A DNA stretch of 64,000 bases from Turnera subulata (Eukaryota > Streptophyta > Magnoliopsida > Malpighiales > Passifloraceae): assembly GCA_028386065.3 (NCBI GenBank), contig JAKUCV010001882.1:195761-259760 (forward strand), read 5' to 3'. Positions 46,573 to 57,840 of the stretch are shown here, in pieces. Position 1 is the stretch's first letter. Each line of letters opens with the position of its first letter. A program made the translations under genes and the position numbers. Under the pieces are notes generated by a model. The model had not been told where the DNA came from. It saw only the letters and a program-made list of their open reading frames with translations, and did no database searches.

Positions 46573-48486
46573 TGATATGCACATATTTCACATAGTAATA
46601 AAGGCATGAAAATTTCTTTATTATGATCATTTCGAATAAAAAAAACATACATTTTACCTATCTTTCTTTGTTTTATTGTTGAATAAATTGCTTGAACTAA
46701 CAATTATGTTTTCAGGTGTAAAATCGTCCCACTTCGCTACCGAAAACGACCAATTTCGGCCAAAACTGGAAACCGGGCAGAAACTTGAGCACAGTTCACT
46801 TTTTGGCCGATTTTAGAAGCTTCAGATGTTCAATTAACATGAAACCAGTTGGAGATAAAAGTAGACATCCTAAGATTTCCAGTGATATAAAGTTCATAAT
46901 TTTTGGCCTTACGGATTAGGAGCAGTGATCAATTCAATTCACCCCATCGAACATCAATGTTGGACATCCTGAACATCGATGTTGAAAAGCTTCTGGGAAC
47001 TTATTTTCACCAAACATCGATGTTGTAATACCAAACATCGATGTTTCAGACTTCTGCCCAAATTTGGACGTGCTGAACTTCACCAAACATCGATGTTTTG
47101 ATTGCCAACATCGATGTTTAAACCTACTGTCCAAACTTGTATACCTGCAGGAATTCTGCACTGGCCACCAACCCAGTCTCGGTATTTTTATCATAACTCC
47201 TACTTCACAAGTCCAAATCGGGAGTTCTTTATATGGAAAGAAAGATAAAAGAATTATCTACAATTTTCTAGAATATCCCTAAGTCCAATTCGGCTGCTTA
47301 AGGGTTCCAAAAGTGCTTGCAAATCTGAGGTCATTTGTTGCCTACCATGTGACCCCTTCTAGAAGAGCATCATGGCAACCAGAAGGACATGCTTTGTTGG
47401 ATAATCAAATTGGACGACAGCCTGGAAACCAACATAATTTCCTGGAAAGATAGCTCAACCATCAGCACATGCAAAAGGGAAGGAATATTCATGCTAGGCT
47501 GGAAAAGCAAGTGGCAACCCATACCTTGCAACCACTCCACCAGCTATTGCTTTCAACATTCAGGCCCCTTCCAGCATGATTTTGGTGGCTAAAGGACACT
47601 AAAATATGTCATCTCCAAGCTGTCCAACTAGTGAAGAAGCACTATAAAAGGGTGAGAGCTGAAGGGGGAGAGGAAGAAACACATACACACACCTTGAAAC
47701 CAAAATTCTGTCAAGTTGTTGTTCCTTTCATTTTCTTTTGACATTGTTGTGAGGAAACCATGTCTTTCCCATTTTCATTTGTTGTTTCAAGTTCATTCAT
47801 GAACTAATCTTTCATTCTAGATCATAGGGATGTAGCCTACCCTAAATTTGCTATGGTTTGATGTACCATTTGCTGCAATTCATTCACAAAGTAATTTTGA
47901 TCGATTGTTGTGAGCTTATTTCTTGCTTTAAGGAAGTGGCTAGCTTTATTGCAACTTCTAGGTAATAGGTGAAGCACCAAGAGGAGAAGTCTATTATCCG
48001 AAAATCATCAATCATTTTTAATCTAAATGCCGAGAGGGTTTAGGTTATCGTGGAATCAGTAGCAACAAGAAGCTTCATTGCTCCTAGAGGTAATCTAATT
48101 GACAAAACTGATTAGGTAACTCTTTGAGACGAGATTAGACTAGCGAGAGCGGATAGTTTCATTATAGGTTACTACCCATCAAAATTCATGTGTTTGGATG
48201 CAGCTTTCAATAGTGCATTGATCTATGGCAAAGGAAGGGCGGTGAATTCCCGAATGATCTAGGCCTTTTATGATTGCTACTTTGTTTATCATTTTCATTG
48301 TCATTTCTACTTTATCTTCTCTTTGTATTCAATTCGATATTTGCTCTCTTATCAATCTTCAATTCCGATATTATTTCTCTTCATTTATTTTCTTTCCCAT
48401 TAGATTGAATCTATCTTGCCTAGTCTCTGTGGATACGACCTTGAGTACCACGACGATTCTGTGCACTTGCAGGACTGACCACATCA
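46573..48486. mobile_element. Solo LTR of another Gypsy family, nested in the Tat 3' region
   Basis: Runs TGATATGCAC...CCACATCA with imperfect 5-bp flanks GGACG (46568-46572) and GAACG (48487-48491), one mismatch. Between 46950 and 47120 it holds five perfect CATCGATG motifs plus one variant, in pairs. It contains ordinary long-LTR phrases (agttcataatttttggcc; gtgaattcccgaatgatctaggcc). No gene is present. 46418-46572 between LTR and solo LTR is Tat 3' sequence with the polypurine tract. Confidence 0.6.
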
Positions 48487-49920
48487 GAACGGGCCCTCGA
48501 ATTCTGGGAATCATCTTATCCCAGGTCTCGGGAAACATCTCATCCCGAGGTGATAGAATCACTTCATCTATCGGGTTGTCGACAAGGAATACTCCCATCC
48601 TTGTCAGCTGGGTTTCGACTTGGGAATCATCTCATCCCAATGCTCGGGAATCATCTCATCCCGAGGTGATAGAATTATCTCATCTATCGGATTGTCAACA
48701 AGGAATACTCCCATCCTTGTCAGCTGGGTTTCGACTTGGGAATCATCTCATCCCAAGTCTCGAGAATCATCTCATCCCGAGGTGATAGAATCATCTCATC
48801 TATCAGGTTGTTAACAAGGAATACTCCCATCCTTGTCAGCTGGGTTTCGACTTGGGAATCATCTCATCCCAAGTCTCGGGAATCATCTCAGCCCGAGGTG
48901 ATAGAATCATCTCATCTATCGGGTTGTCAATAAGAAATCCCATCCTTGTCAGCTGGGTTTCGACTTGGGAATCAGCTCATTCCAAGTCTCGGGAATCATC
49001 TCATCCCGAGGTGATAGAATCATCTCATCTATCGGGTTGTCGACAAGGAATACTCCCATCCTTGTCAGCTGGGTTTCGACTTGGGAATCATCTCATCCCA
49101 AGTCTCGGGAATCATCTCATCCCGAGGTGATAGAATCATCTCATTTATCATGTTGTCAATAAGGAATACTCCCATCCTTGTCAGCTGGATTTCGACTTGG
49201 GAATCATCTCATCCCAAGTCTCGGAAATCATCTCATCCCGAGGTGATAGAATCATCTCATCTATCGGGTTGTCAACAAGGAATATTCCCATCCTTGTCAG
49301 CTGGGTTTCGACTTGGGAATCATCTCATCCTAAGTCTCGGGAATCATCTCATCCCGAGGTGATAGAATCATCTCATCTATCTGGTTGTTAACAAGGAATA
49401 CTCCCATCCTTGTCAGCTGGGTTTCGACTTGGGAATCATCTCATCCCAAGTCTCGGGAATCATCTCAGCCCGAGGTGATAGAATCATCTCATCTATCGGG
49501 TTGTCAATAAGAAATCCCATCCTTGTCAGCTGGGTTTCGACTTGGAAATCAGCTCATCCCAAGTCTCGGGAATCATCTCATCCCGAGATGATAGAATCAT
49601 CTCATCTATCGGGTTGTCGACAAGGAATACTCCCATCCTTGTCTGCTGGGTTTCGACTTGGGAATCATCTCATCCCAAGTCTCGGGAATCATCTCATTTA
49701 TCATGTTGTCAATAAGGAATATGCCCATCCTTGTCAGCTGGGTTTCGACTTGGGAATCATCTCATCCCAAGTCTCGGAAATCATCTCATCCCGAGGTGAT
49801 AGAATCATCTCATCTACCGGGTTGTCAACAAGGAATATTCCCATCCTTGTCAGCTGGGTTTCGACTTGGGAATCATCTCATCCCAAGTCTTGGGAATCTT
49901 CTCATCCCGAATGGCTTCGC
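48487..49920. repeat. 116-bp minisatellite, about 12 units, with higher-order organisation
   Basis: Unit starts at 48620, 48736, 48852, 48965, 49081, 49197, 49313, 49429, 49542, 49658 and so on, mostly 116 bp apart, one 113-bp variant twice. Each unit contains gggaatcatctcatccc, cccgaggtgatagaatcatctcatctatc, and ctcccatccttgtcagctgggtttcgactt. The 113-bp variant (48852 and 49429) and its neighbours recur in the same order 577 bp apart, so five units were duplicated as a block. Because 116 is not a multiple of 3, the open frames crossing it are not genes. Confidence 0.9.
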
Positions 49921-50533
49921 CATCTGATTTCGTCAAAAATGCCGTTTCACGGCTTGGCTATCTAGTCTCTAGGCATCTCATGCCTCTATCATCATCTAAG
50001 ATGTGGCTTCACGACTGTATTGTCTATGCCTTTGGCATCACATGCCCCTACATCTCTCATCGGGAAGGTTCCACTACGTGATTTAACTCTCTTCTCTCGT
50101 CTCTTGTTTTGCGGGAATTGAGTTCCGGTTTTTCACTCACGGTTGACTCATCCTTGTCTCATTGGTTTTGAACGGGGTACTACCTCACGGTTGTCTGGGT
50201 CCTATGTCGTGCCCCCTGAGACACACAGATCAAAAGGGGGGTGTGATGCCCCTAGTATCCCGCCATGCTCATTCTGTCGACCTGGCGGCCATGTGAGCGG
50301 ATGACCGCCGCCTTCCGACGGTCTTGCACTGATGACCGCTGGCGGTGGCGGTCTTCACAACATGACCATCGGCGGTGGCGGTCGTGGCCTCCTGTAATTT
50401 CCTTTTCGATCTTCGGGCTTAGGCTTTAGGGTTTTACGCTTCCCACCAACCTAAAATAATATAAATAGCCTCTTGGGTGCCTAGAGATCCCCATAATTTG
50501 TTATAACATATCTCAAATACGTCTAGGGCAACC
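49921..50533 (+). promoter_or_regulatory. Promoter region of the antisense gene, with LTR-like hairpin cluster and TATA box
   Basis: At 50275-50395 a cluster of GACCGCC/GGCGGTC-type inverted motifs (ggatgaccgccg, gatgaccgctggcggtggcggtc) mirrors the one inside the Tat LTRs. A TATA box TATAAATAG follows at 50460-50468, about 65 bp after the cluster and about 70 bp before the first ATG (50534). 49921-50270 is the end of the repeat region, with no gene seen. Confidence 0.55.
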
Positions 50534-51954
50534 ATGAGTGAGAATTATCATGCTAAGGTGCTTCGGTGGATGGCGAGTGTTCCCCCTGTGTGTCGTATAG
50601 ACTTTTCAGTGCTGGCTTGTCCAGATTGTTCAAGCTTCATGGTGTGGTGATAGAAGAGAGTATGATTCGTGCTGCCGCCAAGTTCTGGGACAAGAGTCGC
50701 CATGTATTCCACTTTGGCCAAGACATGATGGAGCTATGTCCCACTGTTGATGAGTTCAACGCCTTCTTGAATGCCAAATTCATAAAGGGTGTTGCTATGG
50801 TTTCTCTTGACGATGCTATCTTGAAGGAAGTTAGCAAATTCCTCTTTCTAACCGAAGGCCAGAACAACTTTTTGATGAATCAGAACGATCTTCTGGAGCT
50901 ATCCAAGATCATTGACCGATACTTCCTGGGCAGCTCACAACAACACCTTGTGGAGAATTTCAACTGGAGGAAGGAACGCAATCATGCCCATGCCTTTGTG
51001 ATGACGAGAGAGTTCTTACTGGTGGGATCCCCTGGTGTTTGCCCTTTTTAGATTGGTGCGCTGGTGGCTGGACTTTTTGATGAAAAGAGCCTAGTCCCTA
51101 TCATATTGGGCGAGACTCTCAACTGTTTGGATGCGCTGGCCGACGATCACCGTGCCCCATTGGCTGGCTCTCCTCTTCTACTCCAGGTGCATATATTTTA
51201 CTTCCTTTTCTTTGATTATCATTCTTTTCACCTTCCCCTTTTGTTATGATGACTTCCTCTCTTCCTGTAGATGTGGCTATGCGAGCACCTTACATTGATT
51301 GAACGTCCCCAAGCTGATCCCTCAAACTATATCCGTCGTGTTTACTTAGTCTCTTTCAACACTATTCGAGACTGGGTCATCTATATGAAGGATCTCAAGG
51401 CTAAACAAATCACCTGGTTCTGTCGGTGGCTTGGGATGCAGGAGGTGGTCATCCATACTCCGTGCAATGATTGGGTCGTACTCCCAAGTGTGGAAAGGTC
51501 TACATATTATAGTCCAATGAGGATATTAAGGCAATTTGGCATAAGCCAAATAGTTCCCACTGATATTCTTATTTCGGTCACTAGTCCTATGAAAGCTGCT
51601 GCTCTAAGAGCTGTCAAGGGAGGTTGGGCTTTGCCTTTAAGAGAATCAACCAACGGTCACTTTGAGATTCATCCTCCTATGCCCTACTTAGAATGGTTGA
51701 AAAGAGATGCGGCTGCTCTAGAGGGATCTTTGCGCCTTGCTAGAAAAATGTTCTTCTTTGAGATTCATCCTCCTATGCCCTACTTAGAATGGTTGAAAAG
51801 AGAAGCGGCTGCTCTAGAGGGATCTTTGCGCCTTGCTAGAAAAACGTTCTTGGAAAGGCCTAAACCGTCCGGGTTTGAATCTTTTGAACATTCTACTAAG
51901 AAGACCAAGGGTGGGGGTGCCGAAGCGAGTCGCAAAAGGCACAGAAAGAATTAA
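50534..51954 (+). pseudogene. Antisense extra gene of the Tat element: DUF7745 / plant-mobile-domain-like protein
   Basis: Plus-strand gene opposite to the element's gag. It has the AAKFWD...FHFGQDMMELCPTVDEF block and, after splicing, LGETLNCLDAL and a WLCEHL...DWVI region, as in DUF7745/plant-mobile-domain-like proteins that occur as extra ORFs in Tat elements. An 84-bp GT-AG intron (51187-51270) separates two exons in phase. The first ATG (50534) runs out of frame near 50600 and the domain frame continues from about 50566, so there is an indel there. A TAG at 51049-51051 is a second break. Near the C-terminus a 32-residue segment is duplicated in tandem (51661-51756 and 51757-51852). The end is basic (KKTKGGGAEASRKRHRKN), possibly a nuclear-localisation signal. 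Function unknown. Confidence 0.6.
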
Positions 51955-52647
51955 ATCCTATCTTAAACAACTATCCTTCTACATGCATAATGTATGCGAA
52001 TAAATGAGTGAACAAACTCCCTTTATCTTTTGTCAATCTTTGGACTGTTGCTAATAAGAGTGGAACCGGACCCTAGTCGGGGCTTCCTATGTATTCATGG
52101 CTCATTTTTCTTTTCTTTCTTTTCTTTTTTCTTTCTCTTTCTTTTTTCCTTTTCTCTTTTTTAATGGCTCATGAAATCAGGTTCACGTAGTTCTTTTCTC
52201 GTCTGGCATTTGTTGTCTTTTCCAAAGACTCCTCTCTCTCTGGTGATCATGTATTGCAAGGCCTTCGCTAGGTTCTCTCTGACAGTTTCACCCATTGGAT
52301 GCTTTCCAGAACCTTTGGTTGCATGGTTCCTTAGAACTTCGATGTTTTTATCGGATTAGGCCTTGATCCCCTTTTACTTTTTGGAGTTCTTGAGATCCTT
52401 GTCAATATTATCATTTCCCTTATTAGTATTAGTCCTTGAATTAACCATTACAGATTTTTAGGGAGCTTGTTCGACTCACCATATCCACACGAAAAATACT
52501 TGCCAAGATAGTTATCAATATAAAGAAAAAAGAGTGCCTTTTATTTATTGAAAAAAGAACAACAAAACAACTTGCCCTCATCGACCCACCCCCTTTTTCC
52601 TTTGAACCATGACCTAGGCACTCAACATAAACTACTGCAGGGGTCCT
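51955..52647. other. Tat element spacer between antisense gene and gag-pro, no RT found
   Basis: Holds a long pyrimidine tract (about 52105-52165) and AT-rich sequence. This is where RT, RNase H and integrase should lie in an autonomous Tat element. None is visible, which marks the deletion that made the element non-autonomous. Confidence 0.6.
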
Positions 52648-53982
52648 TTAAGCAACCTTCATTTCTTCAAAAAGAGTCCTACAACCAAAGTCTTCGTCCT
52701 CTTCATTATCAGCTTCTTCCTTTACTCCTACCTCTTCCTTCTCCTCCCGATAACGGTCGAAGAACAGCTCAAATCCTGGTTTCCTAATCTTTGTGATGGT
52801 GTACACCCATGGTTCCGGGAACCCACAGAAAGGAAAGTTTTCTCCCTCCTTCATAAAGTAGCCATTCAATGTCTTGAAATAGGGAGACATGACAAAGTCC
52901 CATTCTTGCTTCTTCTTTCGAGCCAGTGCCCTTGCTTGGTCTTTTTCCTTCTGCCTCTCAATCTCTATCTCGGTTGGGATATATCCCAAACCAAAGGGTG
53001 GTTTAGCAGTATGAACCCGAGGAACTTCTAACTTCCCTTGCTGTTTCTTCCCTAGCCCCATGATTGGGAAATATCTCATCTTTTCCATGATCCCTATGAC
53101 TGCCACATTACCAAAAGGGTCATAATAAGGTGGCTTATAAGCCAGCTTGTCTGTCATTATAGCGCCGACGGGCTCAGAGACAAAACCCGACAAAGATACC
53201 TCCTCGTCTCCTTCAATTCCAAATACTGGCTTGATATTCTTCTCGGTAGTTTCCCCTTTGATTGTGACTACCCCTCCTTGGTATGGAAACTGCAGCATTT
53301 GATGTAAAGTGGATGCCACAGCTCAAGCTTGATGCAACCAGGGTCTCCCAAGAAGTAAGTTAAAGCTGGACGTGATGTCCAGCACTTGGAATTCTATCAC
53401 AAAAGGAGCAGGTCCGATGGTTACTTCTAACTTTATCATCCCTAAGACTTCCCTTCCAGCATTATCATATGCTCTGACCATTGTTCGAAATGGCAAGAAA
53501 TCTATGGCCCCAAATCCCAACAAGCTTGCAGTTCTCAGAAGGCATACATTCAAAGCCATTCTGTTGTCTATCAAAACCAATGGTACTTGGTTGTCTTTGA
53601 CCTGGATGGTGATGTACAGTGCTTCAACATGAACTCCCCTGTCCGGGCGCAGATCCTTATCAGAAAAGAATATTTGATTATCGGTTTCCCCAGAGGCTAT
53701 CATGTTGGCTAATGTTTCTGGTGCAGTGTTGATAGGAACATGGGCCTTGTTTAAGGTTTGAAGGACCTTCTCTCGATGTGGGCGTGAAGCCATCAGCAGA
53801 CCCCAGATCGAGATGTTTGCTTGAGTCTTCTTCAGTTGTTTAACTATCACATCTTCTTTAGGATCTATTGCTTCTTCAGGTTCATCTAAACGGAGAGGAG
53901 GTCTCCTTGCTATCCTCCCAGATCTGGTGATGACATTAACTTCCTCATCTGAATCCACATACTCACTGAGGTCAAGCACCAA
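52648..53982 (-). pseudogene. Tat protease-like region and adjoining polyprotein segment
   Basis: 53982-53323 resembles the Tat/Ogre protease section: a VITRSGR opening, the LVLIDNRMALNVC segment where active elements have the Asp active site, and a final LLLGRPWLHQA block. The residues after the Asp are Arg-Met rather than Gly-Ser, so the catalytic triplet is altered. After a stop, 53319-52648 continues in the same manner (STLHQMLQF...VVTIKGE) and then a Lys/Glu-rich stretch with an acidic tail. In intact elements this region would process the polyprotein and lead into RT. Confidence 0.7.
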
Positions 53983-53991
53983 GCATTCGTA

Positions 53992-54946
53992 CTAAAGCAT
54001 AGGTTTCGCTTCTATCACATCAATCTCCTCATGCAGGGGTAATGGATTCAGCTTGGTATTTGGCCTCTTGGGCAGGATTATTTCATTCCTCTCTATCATG
54101 TCCTGGATCTCATGGCGGAGTCGAGAGCAATGATCGGTAATATGTCTAGCCATCTGATGGAATTCACAGAACTTATTAGGGTCTCCCTTAAAGGGAAAAT
54201 CGGGCCTTGGGTCCAAAGGTTACAATAAACCTTTCACCATACACTTCTTGAGCTTCTTTCCCAAGGATATAGGGAGTGGAGTAAAGTTCCTGGGCTTTGA
54301 TCCGTTCTGTAGTGGTGCCTGGATAGCAACATGGTTCACCTCAGTAGACCTTTTCCCTTGAGACATATTAAAGCAAGGTGACCTTTTCCCTTAGATCCCT
54401 CTTGGTTACATCTACTTCGGTATTGTAACTGTACTGATTTATAAACATCTTACAGATATCATCCCACTTGCTCATCTTGCTTTCATCCAAGGTCATGAAC
54501 CATTTCAAGGCCGCTCCCGATAAAGTCCTTTAAAATAGTTGAACCATCAGCTCTGGTCTTATTCTCATAGGCTGCAACATCCTCACATAGATCTTTAGGT
54601 GGGTTGTACGGCATCCCGTTCCGTTGAACTTTTCAATATCAGGAATCTTGAACTTTTTGGGTCGCCGGGCAGTGGGGAACAGGGACAAACTATCTAAATT
54701 CCAGTCATCTTCTTTTCTCTTCATGGCCTTCAATAACTCTTCCACTCTCTTAAGCCTTTCCTCATCCCCTTTGGATTCTTGTGTCGATGAGTCTTCATCT
54801 TGGATGACCACCACCTTGCTCTCATCGCCTGACTTTGACACTTGTCCCCCATCACTCCTAGGGGACACCATCTTCCCCTTCTGTAATGCCAACAGCGCAT
54901 TCCTAACCACCGAATCTTTCAACAGGTCCGCGGATTCCTCAGCCAC
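53992..54946 (-). pseudogene. Tat gag, broken
   Basis: 54946-54530 begins with an acidic/basic region and reaches the gag core signature (PKKFKIPDIEKFNGTG...HLKIYVRML). A stop interrupts the core. Degraded gag sequence continues to about 54240. 54216-53992 carries the Cys/His-containing CEFHQMARHITDHC segment that in Tat elements follows gag. Several stops mean no full gag is made. It lies about 500 bp downstream of the primer site in element sense; that interval (54947-55459) has no recognisable gene. Confidence 0.68.
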
Positions 54947-55459
54947 TTTAGCACCATTGTCCTCACTCTTCTTGCCATAGCATTTGAAGCATGGGAATCA
55001 GAGGCTCGGTGTCCCATAGGCTTCTCGGTATATAGTACCTCATTGGGTTTTGGGGTATGCGAGAATAAGGGGTAAAACTATTTACACTTACTTGAATTCA
55101 CAACAATTAATCACTCAAATGCACATACCACTTATTGATTCATAATGCATGAGATGCTCAGGGTATGCAACTGGTTGGGGGCCAAAAGATTGCCGCTAGG
55201 GAATAGGCTGACCTACTCACATGTGATAAAGGATATCGCGTGAGGTCCTAGACCAATTAATCCCCATCATTGCTAAGCATCGAGAAACGGGTTCACTCAA
55301 ACCACTATCGCTTATGGAAAGCATGTAGCGGATTTGGATTCCCTCGCCCTCTTAAGGTAAAGGCTTCACATCAATTGTCATGAATGCAAGGCACTTATGA
55401 TGACAAGTAAAAGGCACACAAGATTTCAACAATTGCACAAAATCTTTTGAACGCACTAC

Positions 55460-55480
55460 TTCCCCAGCGGAGTCGCCAAC
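55460..55480 (-). other. Tat primer-binding site (tRNA-Arg type)
   Basis: TTGGCGACTCCGCTGGGG on the minus strand adjoins the LTR end. This is the conserved primer site of Tat/Ogre elements and fixes the element's orientation. Confidence 0.8.
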
Positions 55481-56964
55481 TATGAATACCCGACCCAAAA
55501 TCACTTGGGCCTATTCACCTAATCCTTTCACCTTCTTCCTCGGGTCAATCCCATAATATTGAAGTCACCACCCAAGTTTTATTAAGGACAAAAATTGGAA
55601 AAAACCTTGATATGACTCCTTTAGACTACATGGTCATGGCGAACCAAAGTTGTGGGATCCGCGGTTCGTCACAGATGGGAAGGTGTTCGGCACCCATTCG
55701 TGTTGGGTCGAGACTTTGTGCAGTTGTAAAATGCAGGTGTGCCTGGTGCAAGTGTGCATGTGTGGAAAACAAAGAGAAGGGGAGAAGAAGAAGATTTGGC
55801 TTGCATCCAGTTGTAAGACCGAGACTACCTACGTACTCGAGTGATCGGAGTCAAAGCTACGTAGTTCTAAACATGGCACAAATCGGCCACTTACATCATC
55901 CAAAGCATCAGTATATAATCAGCAAAGAATCAATAAAAGAAAGGTTTAGTGTTACCTTTTGTAGCCCTCCTCTAGCTCCTGGAATGGGTTGAGTTCTACA
56001 CCCACCTTCTTGCCGTTTCTAAGCTCTATGGTTGATCCTTTTCTTGACTCCCCCTTGCTGGACTACTGCTAATGCTTCCCACAAAATTCCTTCAGAGTTT
56101 CTGCCTAGAGAATGTATTTCTAGGCTTGGAGAAGTAGAGTTTCTCCAAGCACTCAAGGCTTATAAGTGTGTATGTGAGAAAAGTTTGTGATCCCTTGAAA
56201 TGTATGTGAGGGGTCCTATTTATAGTGCTCTGGGAAGCCTAAGGGTGTGGACCTGCTTAATGGTGAAGATTATGCCAGAAAATCTCGTCCAAAACGGTGT
56301 AGGATCGAAATACGAAACAAAATCGGAGATTTGGGCAAATTTGGGAGGACATGACCGCCGCTGCCGGCGGTCATTCTCTTCTTGACCACCAGTGCCAACG
56401 GTCTTGAGTGGATGCCCGCCAGCACGATGACCGCCGGTTGCCCCGCGTGTCACCCGTTTTTCGGACCCCCAATACCCCTAATTCAGCCCTAATTTGATCC
56501 TACCGCGTAATTAACCCCTAATCAACCCAGAATCATTCCATTACTTGATTATCACTCCCCTTAAATCATTCCATAACAGATTAATTACACCTTAATGCCT
56601 ATTTCATACTAAATCATGCCAAAAACAACATTTCTACATAAATGATGATTTAACTCTGATTTTCTACGAAAATCAAAGCTAAAATTAACCTGTAAGAAAT
56701 GTGTTAATGGGCTGGGTAAATCCTGGAGAATCCATTTACTTGGACCCTTAAACCCATTCCTAACCCAAAAATGAGTCATCATATAATTGGATTAAAAACA
56801 ACTAAAAGAGCCCAAGCAATAAAATGAAATGTACCTTAATTCTAATAAGTTAAATTCTTATCATGCCTTGACTTAAAATCAAATCATCTCATTAACCTCA
56901 AATTAAACACGTTTGGAATCTAATTTTTAGTAAAACATTCGTGGGTCAAATTTGAGTGTTCACA
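55481..56964 (-). repeat. 5' LTR of the Tat element
   Basis: 1484 bp, highly similar to 44908-46417. Its inner end reads TATGAATACC, with one change from the usual TGTGAATACC. The GACCGCC cluster (about 56350-56440) and TATA box (complement at about 56215-56225) are kept, with about 20 bp lost from the hairpin cluster relative to the other LTR. Confidence 0.88.
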
Positions 56965-57100
56965 ACGGTGTTGGTCTGGAGCGAGGCGAGTTGGCCGATG
57001 GTGGGTGTGTGGTCTTTGATGGTGATGGGGGGAAGCCATGGAGGCGACGGCCTCTGTAGGCGGCCTGCTCTTTGGTTCGCATGGTGGAGAAGAGAGAAGA
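56965..57100 (-). pseudogene. N-terminus of the Athila-type ORF1, severed by the Tat insertion
   Basis: Minus-strand ATG at about 57082 opens MRTKEQAAYRGRR and a Pro/Ser-rich stretch that runs into the Tat target site ACGGT. It resumes in frame on the other side at 44907 with more Ser/Thr/Pro-rich sequence. The remainder of the gene is at 42910-44907. Confidence 0.6.
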
Positions 57101-57840
57101 GAAAAACTGGGAGATGGTCATTATGTGGGGATAGTGAGGTTTTGTTGTTTGGGGTTTTTCTTTTTTTTTTTTTCTGTTTAAGAGTAAAGAACGGACTAAT
57201 CGGGTTTTAGAAAATATTTAGGGATTTAGAAAGGGTTTTTTAGAGAAAAAATTGGGATTTAGAGAGTGGTTGTTTTTTGATTTATCGGGTAAAAGATAAG
57301 ATAGTGGAGGATATTTTTTTCGTTTGGTTATGCAAACCCAGCAGTTGGTTCCCGTGCCGAGCCATCATTCTCTCTCTCCTATTATTTTATTGCAAACTGG
57401 TGGAGGGGAATGAAAGTCAAGGTACTTTTGAGTACCTTTACTTTCAATCGCCGTGCTAATGTGGAGGTGCTACATGGCCTCTATTTGTATGAGGTGGTCC
57501 CCGAATGTGCTCCAAGTATATCTTGAAAAGATTTGCTTTTCGCCTGGATACATCAGGAAAATATAACTTTCCACTCCTCGTACTCACATAATAATACCCC
57601 AAATTCATCCGGAAAGAATGTCCTCTTTGATTTTGACATGTCAAAATATAATATATAGTTTATCCACTACATATATCATAAATTGACAGAGATGGTTGTG
57701 ACTCGAACTTTCACATCATATATTTTATATCTTGTGGATATTAATATACAAAGTGAAGGCACAAGTATCTTGTGCTCCCCGAGCTGCTCCGTCGCACCCC
57801 GGCTGCATATGTTCCCGTTTTATTTGCTGAAGTGTGAAGC
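57101..57840. other. Athila-like leader and unassigned AT-rich sequence
   Basis: Probably the untranslated leader of the Athila-like element. At about 57348-57364 the minus strand reads TGGCTCGGCACGGGAACCA, which could be a degenerate tRNA-Asp-type primer site, but the LTR that should adjoin it was not identified. The rest has no recognisable gene. Confidence 0.3.

Larger units (their letters stand above)
44908..56964 (-). mobile_element. Complete non-autonomous Tat/Ogre-lineage Gypsy element, 12 kb
   Basis: LTRs at 44908-46417 and 55481-56964 are flanked by the direct repeat ACGGT (44903-44907 and 56965-56969), so both ends are original. Element sense is minus. The primer site next to the right LTR (55480-55460) reads TTGGCGACTCCGCTGGGG, the tRNA-Arg-type site of Tat/Ogre elements. 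The left LTR is preceded in sense by the polypurine tract AACGAGGGGCAT. Inside are degraded gag-protease (54946-52648), then no RT, RNase H or integrase, then an antisense gene (50534-51954), a minisatellite (48487-49920) and a nested solo LTR (46573-48486). It must rely on another element for reverse transcription and integration. Confidence 0.88.

Noticed and set aside
48487..49920. CRISPR-like array
   Set aside because: Plant DNA. Units are 116 bp with no unique spacers.
48270..49965. Genes in the 116-bp array
   Set aside because: The unit length is not a multiple of three, and similar frames recur every unit as a by-product of the repeat.
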